This document shows positions 15,878 to 25,092 of a DNA stretch of 64,000 nt, in pieces. The first letter of the stretch is position 1, and each line of letters begins with the position of its first letter. This stretch comes from an uncultured Spirochaetaceae bacterium (lineage in GTDB: Bacteria; Spirochaetota; Spirochaetia; Treponematales; Treponemataceae). The position numbers and the translations under genes are program-made. The stretch is taken from NCBI GenBank assembly GCA_902778325.1, contig CACYWZ010000003.1, positions 1 through 64,000 on the forward strand, in the 5' to 3' direction. The notes below the pieces were generated by a model. The model saw nothing but the letters and a program-made list of their open reading frames with translations, was not told where the DNA came from and made no database searches.

Positions 15878-18301
15878 TTATTTGCCAAGCATATGGTTTT
15901 CGCGTTCCTGCTGTGCAGTAATTTCCTGCTGCACACCAAGTTCAAGAAGCTGACTGACATCTATGATCAACGAAACAGAACCGTCGCCTAAGATAGATGC
16001 TCCTGCAATTCCTGGTGAACTTGTAAACTTATCGTGAAGAGGCTTAATAACAACATCTTCCTCACCAATCAAAGAATCAACCATGATACCGATTTTCTTT
16101 TCTTGGCTACCAACGATAACGATAAAGTTGTATTCACCTTTTCCAGCATCTTTTATATTGAACAAGCGGCTCAAGCGCAAAATCGAAATAACTTCGTTAC
16201 GAACATTCAAAACTTCGTAATTATCGATAGTGTTGATTTCACCCTGCTTTACGCGAACGCTTTCTATGATGTTTGTGATAGGAATAGAGTAGACTTCTTT
16301 TCCAACACGAACAAGCAAACCCTGAATAATAGCAAGTGTCAAAGGCAATCGGATTGTAAATTTTGAACCGACCCCTTTTTCAGATGTTACACTTACGCTA
16401 CCTTTGAGTTTCTCAATATTAGATTTTACAACATCAAGACCTACGCCACGACCAGAAACTGCTGTAATTGTGCTGTTTGTTGAGAAACCAGGCAAGAAGA
16501 TAAGGTTGTATGCTTCTTGATTTGAAAGAACCTTATCTGGATGGATAAGTCCCTTCTGTACAGCTTTCTGCTTAACTCTCTCAACATCAATACCTTCACC
16601 ATCATCGACGATATCGATTGTAACAGTGTTACCTTCGTTTGCAGCTTTAAGGAGAATTGTACCAGTTTCTGGTTTACCTGCCTTTTTACGCTCCTCTGGT
16701 GACTCAATACCATGGTCTGCAGAGTTTCGGACACAGTGCATAATTGGGTCGAGCAAATCTTCAACAACGCCCTTATCCATTTCAGTGTCTTCACCCTCAA
16801 TGATAAGATCCATCTTTTTGTTGAGGCTCTTGCACAAATCGCGGACTGTTCTTGGGAATCGGCTGAAAATCTGGTTAACAGGAACCATTCGGATTTTCAT
16901 TACGCCCTCTTGCAATTCACCGATAATGCGTCCGAGGTTCTGTGTTGAAGAACGATATTTTGTTGTAAGATTCTTGAGAGAACCTTCAAACTGGTCAAAG
17001 TAAGAAATAATTCCGCCAAATTCTTCTATTACAGAAGTCTTGATCTCCTTAACAGATGCGCCGTTCTGGATTTCTTCCAAGTATTGAGGTAACTGTTCGA
17101 ACATACGTCGAACTTTTTCTTTGTAAGCTGCATCGAGCGTCTGGAATTGTACCTGCAAATCGCCCATCTGTGTTGCAATCTGGTTGAATGCACCTTTCGT
17201 GATAACGGTTTCGCTGACCAGATTGAGAAGATAGTCAATGCGCTTTGCGTCAACACGCAAAACAGATGTTTGCTGAACAGGAGCTTTCTTTGCTGGTGCA
17301 GGTGCTTTTGTAGCAGCTGGAGCAGGAGCACTAGCCTGTGCTTCTGGTGCTACAGCAGGTGCTTCTGCTACAGGCTCTGCTGAAGTTGTTGTAACAGGTG
17401 CTGAAACAGTTTCTGCCACTGGTGCTTGTTCTTCTGGTACTTCAACAGCAGAAAGTTCAGAACCTCCTCCAATACAACTTTCATCAACAATATGTGCATC
17501 TGTTGTAAGTGTTACATCATCAAGGAATGATGTATCTTCAAGCTCTTCTGCACTTGCAGAAGAAGATATGAAATAAATAACTTTTGGCTGGAATTCATCT
17601 TCATAAAGAACATCAAAATCAGGAATTGTCTTTAAGACACTTCCTTTTGATTTCAATGCAACAAAGACCTGAATTCCTCCAACAGAATTCATTGGATTTG
17701 ATTCATCAAAACTTACAGTAACAGACCAAAGCTTTTCTCCACCCTGGCATGCTTCTCGCATTTCAGCAAGTTCAGATTCGGTGATTGGAAGTTTTGGTGA
17801 TGAAGAAGCGGCTGCTTTAGGCGCAGTCTGAACTGGTTTTGGTGCAGCGGTTGCTCCAAGCATACCAGCAGGCTTTGGAGCTGCACTCTTCTTCTTAGGC
17901 GCTTTTTCAGGTATAAACGATTTAATTTTCGTTACCATCGGGTTTACGTCTTCCGCGTAAACATCGCCATTTCTTCGTGATTCAAGCATTGCCTTGATGA
18001 TGTCGATTGCGCTCAGCAAAACATCAACTATAGGCTCTGATACTGTTAATGTCCCAGAACGGAGAGCATCGAGCAAATCTTCCACGCTGTGAGTGAACGT
18101 AGAAAGCTCGTTCATCTCTACTGTTGCAGAGCCACCTTTCAATGTATGGGCTGCGCGGAAAATCTCGTCAATAGCGTCATGATTTGTCGGGTCCTGTTCA
18201 ATCACAAGAATGTTGCTCTCGAGATGTTCTACCTGCTCTTCTGCCTCGGTAAAAAAGTCTTTGAGCAATTCTTCGTTATTTGCATCAAGATAGTCACTCA
18301 T
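15878..18301 (-). CDS. cheA: chemotaxis histidine kinase CheA
   Basis: 807 residues. P1 HPt domain 1-110 with phospho-His52 (FRAAHTLKGGSAT); a P2-like domain about 170-265; an Ala/Pro-rich linker about 290-345; P3 dimerisation about 345-462, longer than in enteric CheA; P4 kinase about 465-655 with N box HCVRNSADHG (522-531), DDGEG (566-570) and GRGVGL (617-622); P5 CheW-like 660-800. It phosphorylates CheY in response to receptors such as the one at 20.2-22.4 kb. The -10 of the upstream promoter ends 7 nt before the ATG and there is no Shine-Dalgarno. Confidence 0.97.
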   Translation of the reverse strand: MSDYLDANNEELLKDFFTEAEEQVEHLESNILVIEQDPTNHDAIDEIFRAAHTLKGGSATVEMNELSTFTHSVEDLLDALRSGTLTVSEPIVDVLLSAIDIIKAMLESRRNGDVYAEDVNPMVTKIKSFIPEKAPKKKSAAPKPAGMLGATAAPKPVQTAPKAAASSSPKLPITESELAEMREACQGGEKLWSVTVSFDESNPMNSVGGIQVFVALKSKGSVLKTIPDFDVLYEDEFQPKVIYFISSSASAEELEDTSFLDDVTLTTDAHIVDESCIGGGSELSAVEVPEEQAPVAETVSAPVTTTSAEPVAEAPAVAPEAQASAPAPAATKAPAPAKKAPVQQTSVLRVDAKRIDYLLNLVSETVITKGAFNQIATQMGDLQVQFQTLDAAYKEKVRRMFEQLPQYLEEIQNGASVKEIKTSVIEEFGGIISYFDQFEGSLKNLTTKYRSSTQNLGRIIGELQEGVMKIRMVPVNQIFSRFPRTVRDLCKSLNKKMDLIIEGEDTEMDKGVVEDLLDPIMHCVRNSADHGIESPEERKKAGKPETGTILLKAANEGNTVTIDIVDDGEGIDVERVKQKAVQKGLIHPDKVLSNQEAYNLIFLPGFSTNSTITAVSGRGVGLDVVKSNIEKLKGSVSVTSEKGVGSKFTIRLPLTLAIIQGLLVRVGKEVYSIPITNIIESVRVKQGEINTIDNYEVLNVRNEVISILRLSRLFNIKDAGKGEYNFIVIVGSQEKKIGIMVDSLIGEEDVVIKPLHDKFTSSPGIAGASILGDGSVSLIIDVSQLLELGVQQEITAQQERENHMLGK

Positions 18302-18308
18302 ATCTACT

Positions 18309-18336
18309 ATTTTAATCCTTAAACGTTATAAGTCAA
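18309..18336 (-). promoter_or_regulatory. cheA promoter, leaderless arrangement
   Basis: Minus strand TTGACT (18336-18331), 16-nt spacer, TAAAAT (18314-18309), then 7 nt and the cheA ATG. Confidence 0.65.
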
Positions 18337-18509
18337 GCAAAAATGAAAAAAAGAGTCTAAAATAAAAAGCATTTATATTGCATTTATCCAGAATCTTAAC
18401 CGTAAAACTCTGATTAGACAATCTCCTTTTTATATGATATGGTAGAAAAAGCGAAAAAAATTATACAAAAGTCCGCCTTACATTATATCGATACTTTATC
18501 GGGGGAAAA

Positions 18510-19742
18510 ATGAAGAAATTTTCCGCAAAATCTATATTTATAAGTATAACGAGAAAAATAGTTGCTGTCATTATATTTGCACAATTACCTGCAATTTTAA
18601 GTGCAGTATCTTTCAGTGGCTATACTGGAGTGGCTGGTTACTTGACGAATGCGCCTGACAAAGATGGAGAGACAGATTTGAGATTTCCAATGGAATCTTT
18701 CTTGACTGGTCAGTTTGAGTTTTCCAACTTTTTTATTGTACGCGGAGAGATATCTTTTAGACCGGAAAATGTGCTAGAAACAGGGCTTTTGAATGATACC
18801 GACACAATCTTTCGCATCAACGAATTTTCTGGTACTTTCCGCGTGAGCACTGATTATTTCACGCATTTTGTTGCGGGCTTCATGGGCGATTATGAGTCAA
18901 TCGGCTCAGATGTTTTCATGCAGCGTCATTTCGGAACAAAGCCGTTTACATCTCGCCTCACTGAGAACTGGCGCGGGCTTACAGAGCCATATATTTACCA
19001 AATCAGAAAATATGGATTTTCCTATGTTATCCAGCCGTCACGGAATGCTGCTGGTGGCGTTTATCTTTACACAAACACAATTGACGGCGTTCGCGAATAC
19101 AGCGCTGACATGCGACTTGCTTTTTCAAGCCGCGTGTTCAAAATCGACCTTGCGGGAGGCGTTGGTGTTCCTTTGAGCGAGATAGGGGAGTCCAGCGACG
19201 CTATTTTTTCAATAAAATCTGTGAATGTGCATTACGGAACGAATATGCTTTTGAAGCCGTCTGATGCGTTCGAGATTTTTTTGCAGCATGGAATAAAGGA
19301 AATAACTTATACAAAGGAAGATACTTCGTTTGACGACGATGATGTTTATCTGTTGCTTGAGCCGCGCATTTATATTTTTGACAGCTCAAAAATCTCTCTT
19401 TCGCTCTATCAGCTCCCTTTTGACACTGTGAGTCATTCGGTTTTTCTTTTCGGGCTTTGTGGCGTGGACGTCCTCTTTAGCCACAGCCGCATTGCTTTTG
19501 GCAGTCACGAACTAGAAACAGGAATCCATGTCGGAGCGGCTTTCAGCAATTCGATTGTCAAGGATTTCGTCGATTTTCGCACGATGGACAAAACAACCGA
19601 TTATTCGCTCTCGCCGTTTCTGGATATGCAGTTCGGGCGCGGCACGCTCAAAACGGCGTTTTCGCTCGACGTGAAAACTGATTACTCGTGGAAGCCTAAT
19701 TTATACAGCAAGTTTATGCTTGGCTTCAAAACGTCTTTCTAA
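18510..19742 (+). CDS. predicted outer-membrane beta-barrel protein
   Basis: 410 residues with an N-terminal signal peptide (IVAVIIFAQLPAILSAVSF, cleavage near Ala32) and no lipobox. The rest alternates polar and aromatic or hydrophobic residues in short strands, is rich in Phe, Tyr, Ser and Gly, and ends in Phe (LGFKTSF), the usual C-terminal signature of outer-membrane barrels. A GGGGGA ribosome site precedes the ATG. Divergent from cheA and probably monocistronic. No family recognised; a spirochaete outer-membrane protein of unknown role. Confidence 0.75.
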   Translation: MKKFSAKSIFISITRKIVAVIIFAQLPAILSAVSFSGYTGVAGYLTNAPDKDGETDLRFPMESFLTGQFEFSNFFIVRGEISFRPENVLETGLLNDTDTIFRINEFSGTFRVSTDYFTHFVAGFMGDYESIGSDVFMQRHFGTKPFTSRLTENWRGLTEPYIYQIRKYGFSYVIQPSRNAAGGVYLYTNTIDGVREYSADMRLAFSSRVFKIDLAGGVGVPLSEIGESSDAIFSIKSVNVHYGTNMLLKPSDAFEIFLQHGIKEITYTKEDTSFDDDDVYLLLEPRIYIFDSSKISLSLYQLPFDTVSHSVFLFGLCGVDVLFSHSRIAFGSHELETGIHVGAAFSNSIVKDFVDFRTMDKTTDYSLSPFLDMQFGRGTLKTAFSLDVKTDYSWKPNLYSKFMLGFKTSF

Positions 19743-19757
19743 AATCTTTTTCATACC

Positions 19758-20085
19758 TCTTCCCGTTTTGGGAAAAATGAAAAACAAATGTATTTGGCTC
19801 TTCCCGTTTTGGGAAAGTTGAGAAACAAATGTTTCTGGTTCTTCCCGTTTTGGGAAAGTTGAAAAACAAATGTATTTGGCTCTTCCAGTTTTGGGAAAAG
19901 AGAAAAATAAATGTTTTTGGCTTTGTAGAAAATTTTTCGAGTGAAAAACGTTTGTTTTTGATAATGTAGAAAATCTATCGAAGAAAAAACATTTGATTCT
20001 GGCGCAGTAGAAAATCTATCGATGAAAAAACAAATGTTTCTGGCGTTCAAGAAAATCTATCGATGAAAAAAATAGGTACTGCTAT
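19758..20085. repeat. tandem array C, 41-bp unit, eight copies with a core switch
   Basis: Landmarks fall every 41 bp at 19760, 19801, 19842, 19883, 19924, 19965, 20006 and 20047. Units 1-4 carry the hairpin TTCCC-GTTTT-GGGAA (unit 4 has a C-to-A-type change in the left arm); units 5-8 carry a different one, seen best as TAGA-AAA-TCTA, in the same phase. The flank (GAAAAACAAATGT type) persists through both halves. Lies between convergent genes. Confidence 0.93.
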
Positions 20086-20103
20086 AAAAAGTATGCTGCC
20101 AAT

Positions 20104-20135
20104 CGTCATTGGCGAACTCGTTTCGGAATCTATGC
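20104..20135. repeat. partial dispersed element
   Basis: GTCAT followed by a TGGCGAACTCGTTTC hairpin half and GGAATCT; it looks like the left half of a two-hairpin element with mixed modules. Confidence 0.55.
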
Positions 20136-20167
20136 TTCGGCTATGCTCAGCAACCAGCAACCGCAGA

Positions 20168-20203
20168 CAAAAAAAATGACCCTTCGAGATGAAAGGTCAT
20201 TTT
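20168..20203 (-). terminator. terminator of the chemoreceptor gene
   Basis: Minus strand ATGACC / GGTCAT stem with a 13-nt loop, followed by eight or more T. Confidence 0.85.
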
Positions 20204-20223
20204 TGTTTTGTAAAGGGCAAAAA

Positions 20224-22389
20224 TTATTTTTCTTTCTTTTCTTTTTTAGCTTTCTTTGCCTTTTTGCCCATCTTTTTCGCTTCTTCCTCAGCAGCGATGT
20301 CCTCAGCCGTCTTTTCAACTTTGAACTGTCCGACTTCGTGAGTTACATTGTTGATAGACTCGCTGTTCTGCTGTGTGAGCAAGTGAACTTCCTGCATGTG
20401 GTTGTTGAGTTCCTTGACGCCTGTTGAAATCTCACCCATCGCGGTGTTGATTTGCTGCGTAACTTCGGTGAGGCGCTGCATTTCTTTCATAATCTCGTCT
20501 GAGCCGTGCTCCATGACAGTTGCGCCCTCGCGAACTTTTTCTGTGACGTTGTTGATGTCGCGAATTGCGCTGATAACCTGTTTTGAGCCTTCGCTCTGCT
20601 CGTCCATAGCGGTCTTGATGACGCCTTCCTGCTTGCTTACAGTCTGCGTGTTGTCAAAGATAACGTCGAACTGCGTCTGCATATCGTGAGCGGCGTTTGC
20701 CATGTCGGTAATCATCTCGCGAAGGTGCTTCATAACGTCGTTAATCTTCTTTCCTTGCTTGTTGGAGTCTTCCGCAAGTTTTCTGATTTCGTCCGCAACA
20801 ACCGCGAATCCCGCGCCTGCTTCTCCTGCGTGAGCCGCTTCGATAGCCGCGTTCATTGAAAGAAGGTTTGTCTGGTTTGCGATGTTTCTGATGAGGGCGC
20901 TTGTTTCGATAAGAGCCGCAGCCTCGTCAGAAATCTTGTTTGTCATGTCTACAGCCTTGATAACCAAGCCGCGTCCCTTTTCAGCAGAGTCCGAAAGCTC
21001 TTTTACGTTTACGGTGTTCTTGTCCAAAATCTCAGTTACAGAATTGATGTTCTCAACAAGCTCCTCAACGGAGGCTGTTGAGCTTCTGACGCTTTCTGAC
21101 TGGTTTGAAATGTTTTGTGTGAGTTCCGTAATCGTGTTTGCAATCTCGGACATTGTTGAGGATGCCTGCTCAACGCCTGCGCTCTGGTTTTCAACCTGCT
21201 CGCGAATGCTCTCGATGTTCTGGTCGATTTCCTCGAACGCTGTTGCAGAAGATGACATTTCGTGTGAAAGAGAATCACCGATTTCTTTCATTGTCTTTGT
21301 CTGTCCGAGCGTGTGCTTGATTGAATCGGCGATTTTTTCCATCGTCGTGTTAAAGCTTTCGCAAAGTTTTCCGAGCTCGTTCTTGCTGAGAACAGGAAGG
21401 CGGGAAGTGAGGTCGCCATCGCCCTGCGAAATGTTGTAAAGCACGTTTGTGACGTGGGTGAGCATGTTTGTGATGCTTCCCGCAATAAGAAGCGCGAATA
21501 TGAACGATGCGACACACGCGATAACAAGCGAAATAGCTACAGTATAGAAAACTGAGTTTGTGCTTTGGTTAAGGTATGAATGAGGGATAACGATTACATA
21601 ATCGACTCGGATGTAATCGTTTTGTGCTGACAAAATGCGGATATTTGCGGGAGTTTCGCCGAAGAGAACTTCATCGCTGATTCCCCATGCGCCAGGAACG
21701 TAAGTCTCAAGCGCTTTTATTCCCAAGTCATGCGCGGATGTGAGCGAAAGCGATGTTGAATATGGGTTCAAAAGGACGTTTCCAGCCTCATCAATCATCA
21801 GGAACTTGATGTCGCCCATTGATGTCTCATCACCAAAAAGTCTGATGAATGCGTCTGCCGTAACTTCGATGAACGCGACGCCACCAACGCCCTCGTCGTC
21901 GTAAAAGACTTGTGTTCCTGCTACGACGAGCGTTCCGTCGTCTTTTTCGTAAAGTTCCGAGAAACGAGGCATTCCGTCGAAATCAACGGCGATATCGTAC
22001 CAGATGTCCTTCTCGCTTTCTTTTACGTTCTGATATGGGAAGCAGATTATCTCGCCGTCAGCAGTCGCAATACCAGCTGAAACGATGTCTTCGTCGCTGT
22101 CTACGATGTGCTCTGCAATACTGGCGATTTCATCTTGATCGTTTTCTGCGACAATCGAAAGCATATTGATTGTTTTTGCGTGAGTGCCGAGATACGCAGA
22201 AAATGATTGATCCATAAGACGCATTATGTTTGCAAGTTGCCCTGAAAACTGGTAGCCGTTTATTTTTTTTATTCTTACAAAAATTGCCGAACCAAGCGCA
22301 ATAAGAAGAATACTTGTAAGGACTGTAATTGAAACAATAATTTGAGTTGCTAATGAATCTTTCTTTTTTATTTTTATAGAAGTTGACAT
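20224..22389 (-). CDS. methyl-accepting chemotaxis protein
   Basis: 721 residues. TM1 about 14-37, a periplasmic Cache-type sensor about 40-275, TM2 about 280-303, HAMP about 303-355, then the signalling coiled coil with the conserved hairpin tip [20 protein letters not shown] (500-519) and [16 protein letters not shown]. The C-terminus is a very Lys-rich tail ([17 protein letters not shown]) without the NWETF-type pentapeptide that tethers CheR. With the CheR-like domain fused to CheW in this organism, the missing tether is consistent. Ligand unknown. GGAGG ribosome site before the ATG. Confidence 0.96.
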   Translation of the reverse strand: MSTSIKIKKKDSLATQIIVSITVLTSILLIALGSAIFVRIKKINGYQFSGQLANIMRLMDQSFSAYLGTHAKTINMLSIVAENDQDEIASIAEHIVDSDEDIVSAGIATADGEIICFPYQNVKESEKDIWYDIAVDFDGMPRFSELYEKDDGTLVVAGTQVFYDDEGVGGVAFIEVTADAFIRLFGDETSMGDIKFLMIDEAGNVLLNPYSTSLSLTSAHDLGIKALETYVPGAWGISDEVLFGETPANIRILSAQNDYIRVDYVIVIPHSYLNQSTNSVFYTVAISLVIACVASFIFALLIAGSITNMLTHVTNVLYNISQGDGDLTSRLPVLSKNELGKLCESFNTTMEKIADSIKHTLGQTKTMKEIGDSLSHEMSSSATAFEEIDQNIESIREQVENQSAGVEQASSTMSEIANTITELTQNISNQSESVRSSTASVEELVENINSVTEILDKNTVNVKELSDSAEKGRGLVIKAVDMTNKISDEAAALIETSALIRNIANQTNLLSMNAAIEAAHAGEAGAGFAVVADEIRKLAEDSNKQGKKINDVMKHLREMITDMANAAHDMQTQFDVIFDNTQTVSKQEGVIKTAMDEQSEGSKQVISAIRDINNVTEKVREGATVMEHGSDEIMKEMQRLTEVTQQINTAMGEISTGVKELNNHMQEVHLLTQQNSESINNVTHEVGQFKVEKTAEDIAAEEEAKKMGKKAKKAKKEKKEK

Positions 22390-22538
22390 ACAAAGATACC
22401 TCCGACTTTTTGATATTTCATTCAGCCCTGAAATACCATTTGAAATATTACAATTTTATTATAACAAAGATTGAATAAAAAAAACACATTGAAATAATAA
22501 TTTTGGAAAGATATTAAGAGTGTTTAGAGATATTTTCA

Positions 22539-22567
22539 TTGAAATTACATAATTTCCGTGTTAAATT
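22539..22567 (+). promoter_or_regulatory. promoter of the first LolA-like gene
   Basis: TTGAAA (22539-22544), 17-nt spacer, TAAATT (22562-22567), leader of about 35 nt with a GAGGAG ribosome site before the ATG at 22609. Confidence 0.55.
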
Positions 22568-22608
22568 TTTTTTAAGTAACACAAATTGATTTGTGTGAGG
22601 AGTATTTT

Positions 22609-23424
22609 ATGAAGTTGATGAAATTGGCGGCTATTGCAGTCTTGATGTTTATGGGTGGAGCTGTTTTTGCAGATGAGGCGTATGATGTTGTGGATAAGTT
22701 CACTCATCTGGACGTTCCAGAATTCTCAAAGGCAACTATGGTTCTTGAGATAACGAACAAGAATGGTACTACTGAGATAAGAGAAATAACGGAATACGGA
22801 AGCGGTTTTAACGTTTTGCGCAATGTTGTTTTTGAGATTGCAAAAGACACTTCAAAGAAGTATTCAGGGGTTCGCGTTCTTCAGGCAGAAAAGACAAACA
22901 AGGAAGATGACCGCTGGATTTACGAGCCGTCATTGCGCAATGTCCGCCGCATTCAAACGGGTGAGCGCTCTGGTTCTTTTATGGGTTCTGAGTATTCTTA
23001 CAACGATATGACAACTCGTAAGGCAGACGAGGACAAGCACGAAATGCTTGATGCGAACGCGAGTGTCAATATCAATGGCACAACGTATAATTGCTGGAAG
23101 ATTAGAAGTGACCCAAAAAAGAAGAATGATATTGAGTTTTCTTATCGCATTTGCTGGTATGACAAAAAGACTATTCTTCCTGTAAAGATGGAATACTACG
23201 ACAAGAAAGACCCTAACACCTTGATGAAGACTTATCTCATCGAGAAAATCGATAACGTAAATGGCATTACAGGAACTTCTTATGTGCTTCGCCGCACTGC
23301 TTCTGTCACAAACCACATCACAGGCAGAAAGACTCGCGTTACGGTCAAGAATTTCATTTTTGATGATGAGAGAATTGTAAACAAGAAAATCTTTACAACT
23401 AACTGGCTTATGACTGGAAAATAA
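22609..23424 (+). CDS. LolA-like outer-membrane lipoprotein-sorting family protein (paralogue 1)
   Basis: 271 residues from the ATG at 22609 (GAGGAG upstream). Signal peptide KLAAIAVLMFMGGAVFA, cleaved before DEAYD. The mature part matches the LolA-like COG2834 group that travels with RND/MMPL exporters: a DDRWIYEPSLRNVRRI block, then GSFMGSEYSYNDM. Members are periplasmic, with a hydrophobic half-barrel that can carry a lipid or lipoprotein. It is a close tandem paralogue of the next gene, with the same DDRWIYEPSLRNVRRIQTGE core. The exporter they probably serve is at 28.0-30.9 kb. True LolA function is not implied. Confidence 0.88.
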   Translation: MKLMKLAAIAVLMFMGGAVFADEAYDVVDKFTHLDVPEFSKATMVLEITNKNGTTEIREITEYGSGFNVLRNVVFEIAKDTSKKYSGVRVLQAEKTNKEDDRWIYEPSLRNVRRIQTGERSGSFMGSEYSYNDMTTRKADEDKHEMLDANASVNINGTTYNCWKIRSDPKKKNDIEFSYRICWYDKKTILPVKMEYYDKKDPNTLMKTYLIEKIDNVNGITGTSYVLRRTASVTNHITGRKTRVTVKNFIFDDERIVNKKIFTTNWLMTGK

Positions 23425-23465
23425 GTTTTCTTCATAGTGTCGTTATTCATAGTGTCGTTAAAATA

Positions 23466-23518
23466 GAAAGCGTCTATAAGGTTGGACAGAAAGTTCAATT
23501 TTATGGCGCTTTTTTTTG
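23466..23518 (+). terminator. terminator between the tandem LolA-like genes
   Basis: AAAGCG ... CGCTTT stem, extended by weaker pairs (TATAA/TTATG), followed by TTTTTTTT. Confidence 0.7.
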
Positions 23519-23604
23519 TTGAAAAACTATTTTTTTCTCGCTGTTGAAAAAGATAAAACATCGTGTTAGAGTTTAAAAAAAGATTTAGTTCTAAGGAGTT
23601 TAAT

Positions 23605-24420
23605 ATGAAGATTATGAAATCTGCTGCTGCTTTTGCGATTGCAATTGCACTTAGTGCCTCTGCTTTTGCAGATGAGGCTTATGATGTTGTAAAAAAATTT
23701 ACTGACCTTGCTGTTCCAGAATGTTCAAAGGCTCAGATGTTCTTGGAAATCCGAAACAAAAATGGTGCTGTTGAAACTCGTGAAATGATTGAATACGGTA
23801 TACACGAAGATTTGACAAACGTTGTATTCGATATTCAGAAAGACTCTACAAAGAAGTATTCTGGTGTGCGCGTTCTTCAGGCTGAGAAGACAAACAAGGA
23901 AGATGACCGCTGGATTTATGAGCCGTCTTTGCGCAATGTTCGCCGCATTCAGACAGGTGAGCGCTCTGGTTCTTTCGTTGGTTGTGAGTTTACCTACAAT
24001 GATATGACAATTCGCAAGGTTGACGAAGACAAGCACGAGATGATTAATGCAAATGCTTCTATCACTGTGAACGGCACAAAGTACGACTGCTGGCAGATTA
24101 AGAGCATTCCAGTCAAAAAGAACGATATTGAATATGGTCATCGCATTTGTTGGTATGACAAAAAGACCTATCTCCCTGTTCAGATGGAATATTATGACAA
24201 GAAAAATGAGAAGCAGAAGATGAAGACCTTTATCATTGAAAAGATTGAGAATGTTAAGGGTGTTACAGGAAAGCCATATGTGCTTCGCCGCTCTTGCCTT
24301 ATCACAAACCACCTTACAGGGCGTTCAACAAGAGTTAGCGTAAAGAGCTTCGAGTTTGACAACGACAAGACTGTTAACAAAAAGCTTTTCACAACAAACT
24401 GGCTTATGACCGGAAAATAA
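23605..24420 (+). CDS. LolA-like outer-membrane lipoprotein-sorting family protein (paralogue 2)
   Basis: 271 residues, same length and architecture as paralogue 1: signal peptide SAAAFAIAIALSASAFA cleaved before DEAYDVV, the DDRWIYEPSLRNVRRI block, GSFVGCEFTYNDM, and the C-terminus NKKLFTTNWLMTGK. AAGGAG precedes the ATG. Independent terminators flank both genes, so they are separate transcripts that arose by tandem duplication. Differences cluster in the N-terminal strand region and in the region about 130-175, which may tune cargo. Confidence 0.88.
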   Translation: MKIMKSAAAFAIAIALSASAFADEAYDVVKKFTDLAVPECSKAQMFLEIRNKNGAVETREMIEYGIHEDLTNVVFDIQKDSTKKYSGVRVLQAEKTNKEDDRWIYEPSLRNVRRIQTGERSGSFVGCEFTYNDMTIRKVDEDKHEMINANASITVNGTKYDCWQIKSIPVKKNDIEYGHRICWYDKKTYLPVQMEYYDKKNEKQKMKTFIIEKIENVKGVTGKPYVLRRSCLITNHLTGRSTRVSVKSFEFDNDKTVNKKLFTTNWLMTGK

Positions 24421-24494
24421 CGCACAGCGTTTTTTGTAAAAAGGCCCTTTCTCAAAATCACAGTGTTTTTTGTATAGAAGGCTTTTTGTGAATA

Positions 24495-24530
24495 AAATGC
24501 TCCTGATTATTTCGGGAGCATTTTTTTTGT
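24495..24530 (+). terminator. terminator of the second LolA-like gene
   Basis: AAATGCTCC ... GGAGCATTT perfect stem followed by T residues. Confidence 0.92.
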
Positions 24531-24591
24531 GTCTTTGTTGTGTCATGTTGAGCGGAACGAAGTGGAGCCGAAACATCTGGCGCTAGGAATA
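24531..24591. repeat. 61-bp direct repeat, left copy (half of a GTCAT element)
   Basis: This 61-bp stretch recurs at 24904-24964 with only two differences. It contains GTCATGTTGAGCGGAACG and the ATCT junction of the two-hairpin element family, but not the right half of an element. Confidence 0.9.
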
Positions 24592-24595
24592 GACT

Positions 24596-24877
24596 TTATT
24601 CAGCAGACAAATCATTCCATTCAGGATTTAATGACTCTATCAACATATTTTTCTTTTTTCGATTCCACCCTTTTAATTGCTTTTCTCTTTTTATTGCTTC
24701 ATCGATATTTTGTGTTTTCTCAAAATAAACCAGTTTGTGTGTTTGATATTTCTTTGAGAACCCGTCTATACAATCAGATTTGTGTTCTGCAACTCTGCGC
24801 CTTAAATCGTTTGTCACACCAATGTAGATTGTAGAATTCGTTTTTGATGCCATTATATAAACGTAATAGTATTTCAT
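24596..24877 (-). CDS. small GIY-YIG nuclease-domain protein
   Basis: 93 residues from the ATG at 24877 (GAAAGAAG upstream). It is a stand-alone GIY-YIG domain of the UvrC-N/URI type: YYVYIMASK supplies the first Tyr pair, IYIGVTNDLRRRVAEH the second motif with the catalytic Arg, and the KREKQLKGW...KKNMLIESLNPEW end is typical of these small proteins. No other domain is present. The gene fills the 312-bp space between two near-identical 61-bp direct repeats that are themselves half of a dispersed palindromic element, so it is probably part of, or a partner to, that element. Small GIY-YIG proteins of this kind have no settled function. Confidence 0.9.
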   Translation of the reverse strand: MKYYYVYIMASKTNSTIYIGVTNDLRRRVAEHKSDCIDGFSKKYQTHKLVYFEKTQNIDEAIKREKQLKGWNRKKKNMLIESLNPEWNDLSAE

Positions 24878-24903
24878 ACTACTTCTTTCGGACGTATGCT
24901 TGA

Positions 24904-25021
24904 GTCTTTGTTGTGTCATGTTGAGCGGAACGAAGTGGAGTCGAAACATCTAGCGCTAGGAATATGCTGTAATGCAGATTCTTCGACTACGTTCGCTAAC
25001 GCTCCCTTCGCTCAGAATGAC
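24904..25021. repeat. right direct repeat plus complete two-hairpin element
   Basis: 24904-24964 repeats the left copy (59 of 61 bases); from GTCAT at 24915 the element continues through ATCT, an AGAT at about 24976, TCTTCGACTACGTTCGC, and ends ...CGCTCAGA-ATGAC at 25021, giving a complete 107-bp element. Confidence 0.88.
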
Positions 25022-25036
25022 ACGCCTCCCACCACA

Positions 25037-25068
25037 TAAAAAAAACAAGGGGTAGAACATACCCCTTG
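25037..25068 (-). terminator. terminator of the outer-membrane protein gene
   Basis: CAAGGGGT / ACCCCTTG perfect 8-bp stem followed on the minus strand by eight T. Confidence 0.95.
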
Positions 25069-25092
25069 CCACATACTAGACGTTATGATGCA

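Noticed and set aside
24531-25021. Retron, diversity-generating element or insertion sequence
   Set aside because: No reverse transcriptase or transposase is encoded; only a GIY-YIG domain protein and repeats are seen.
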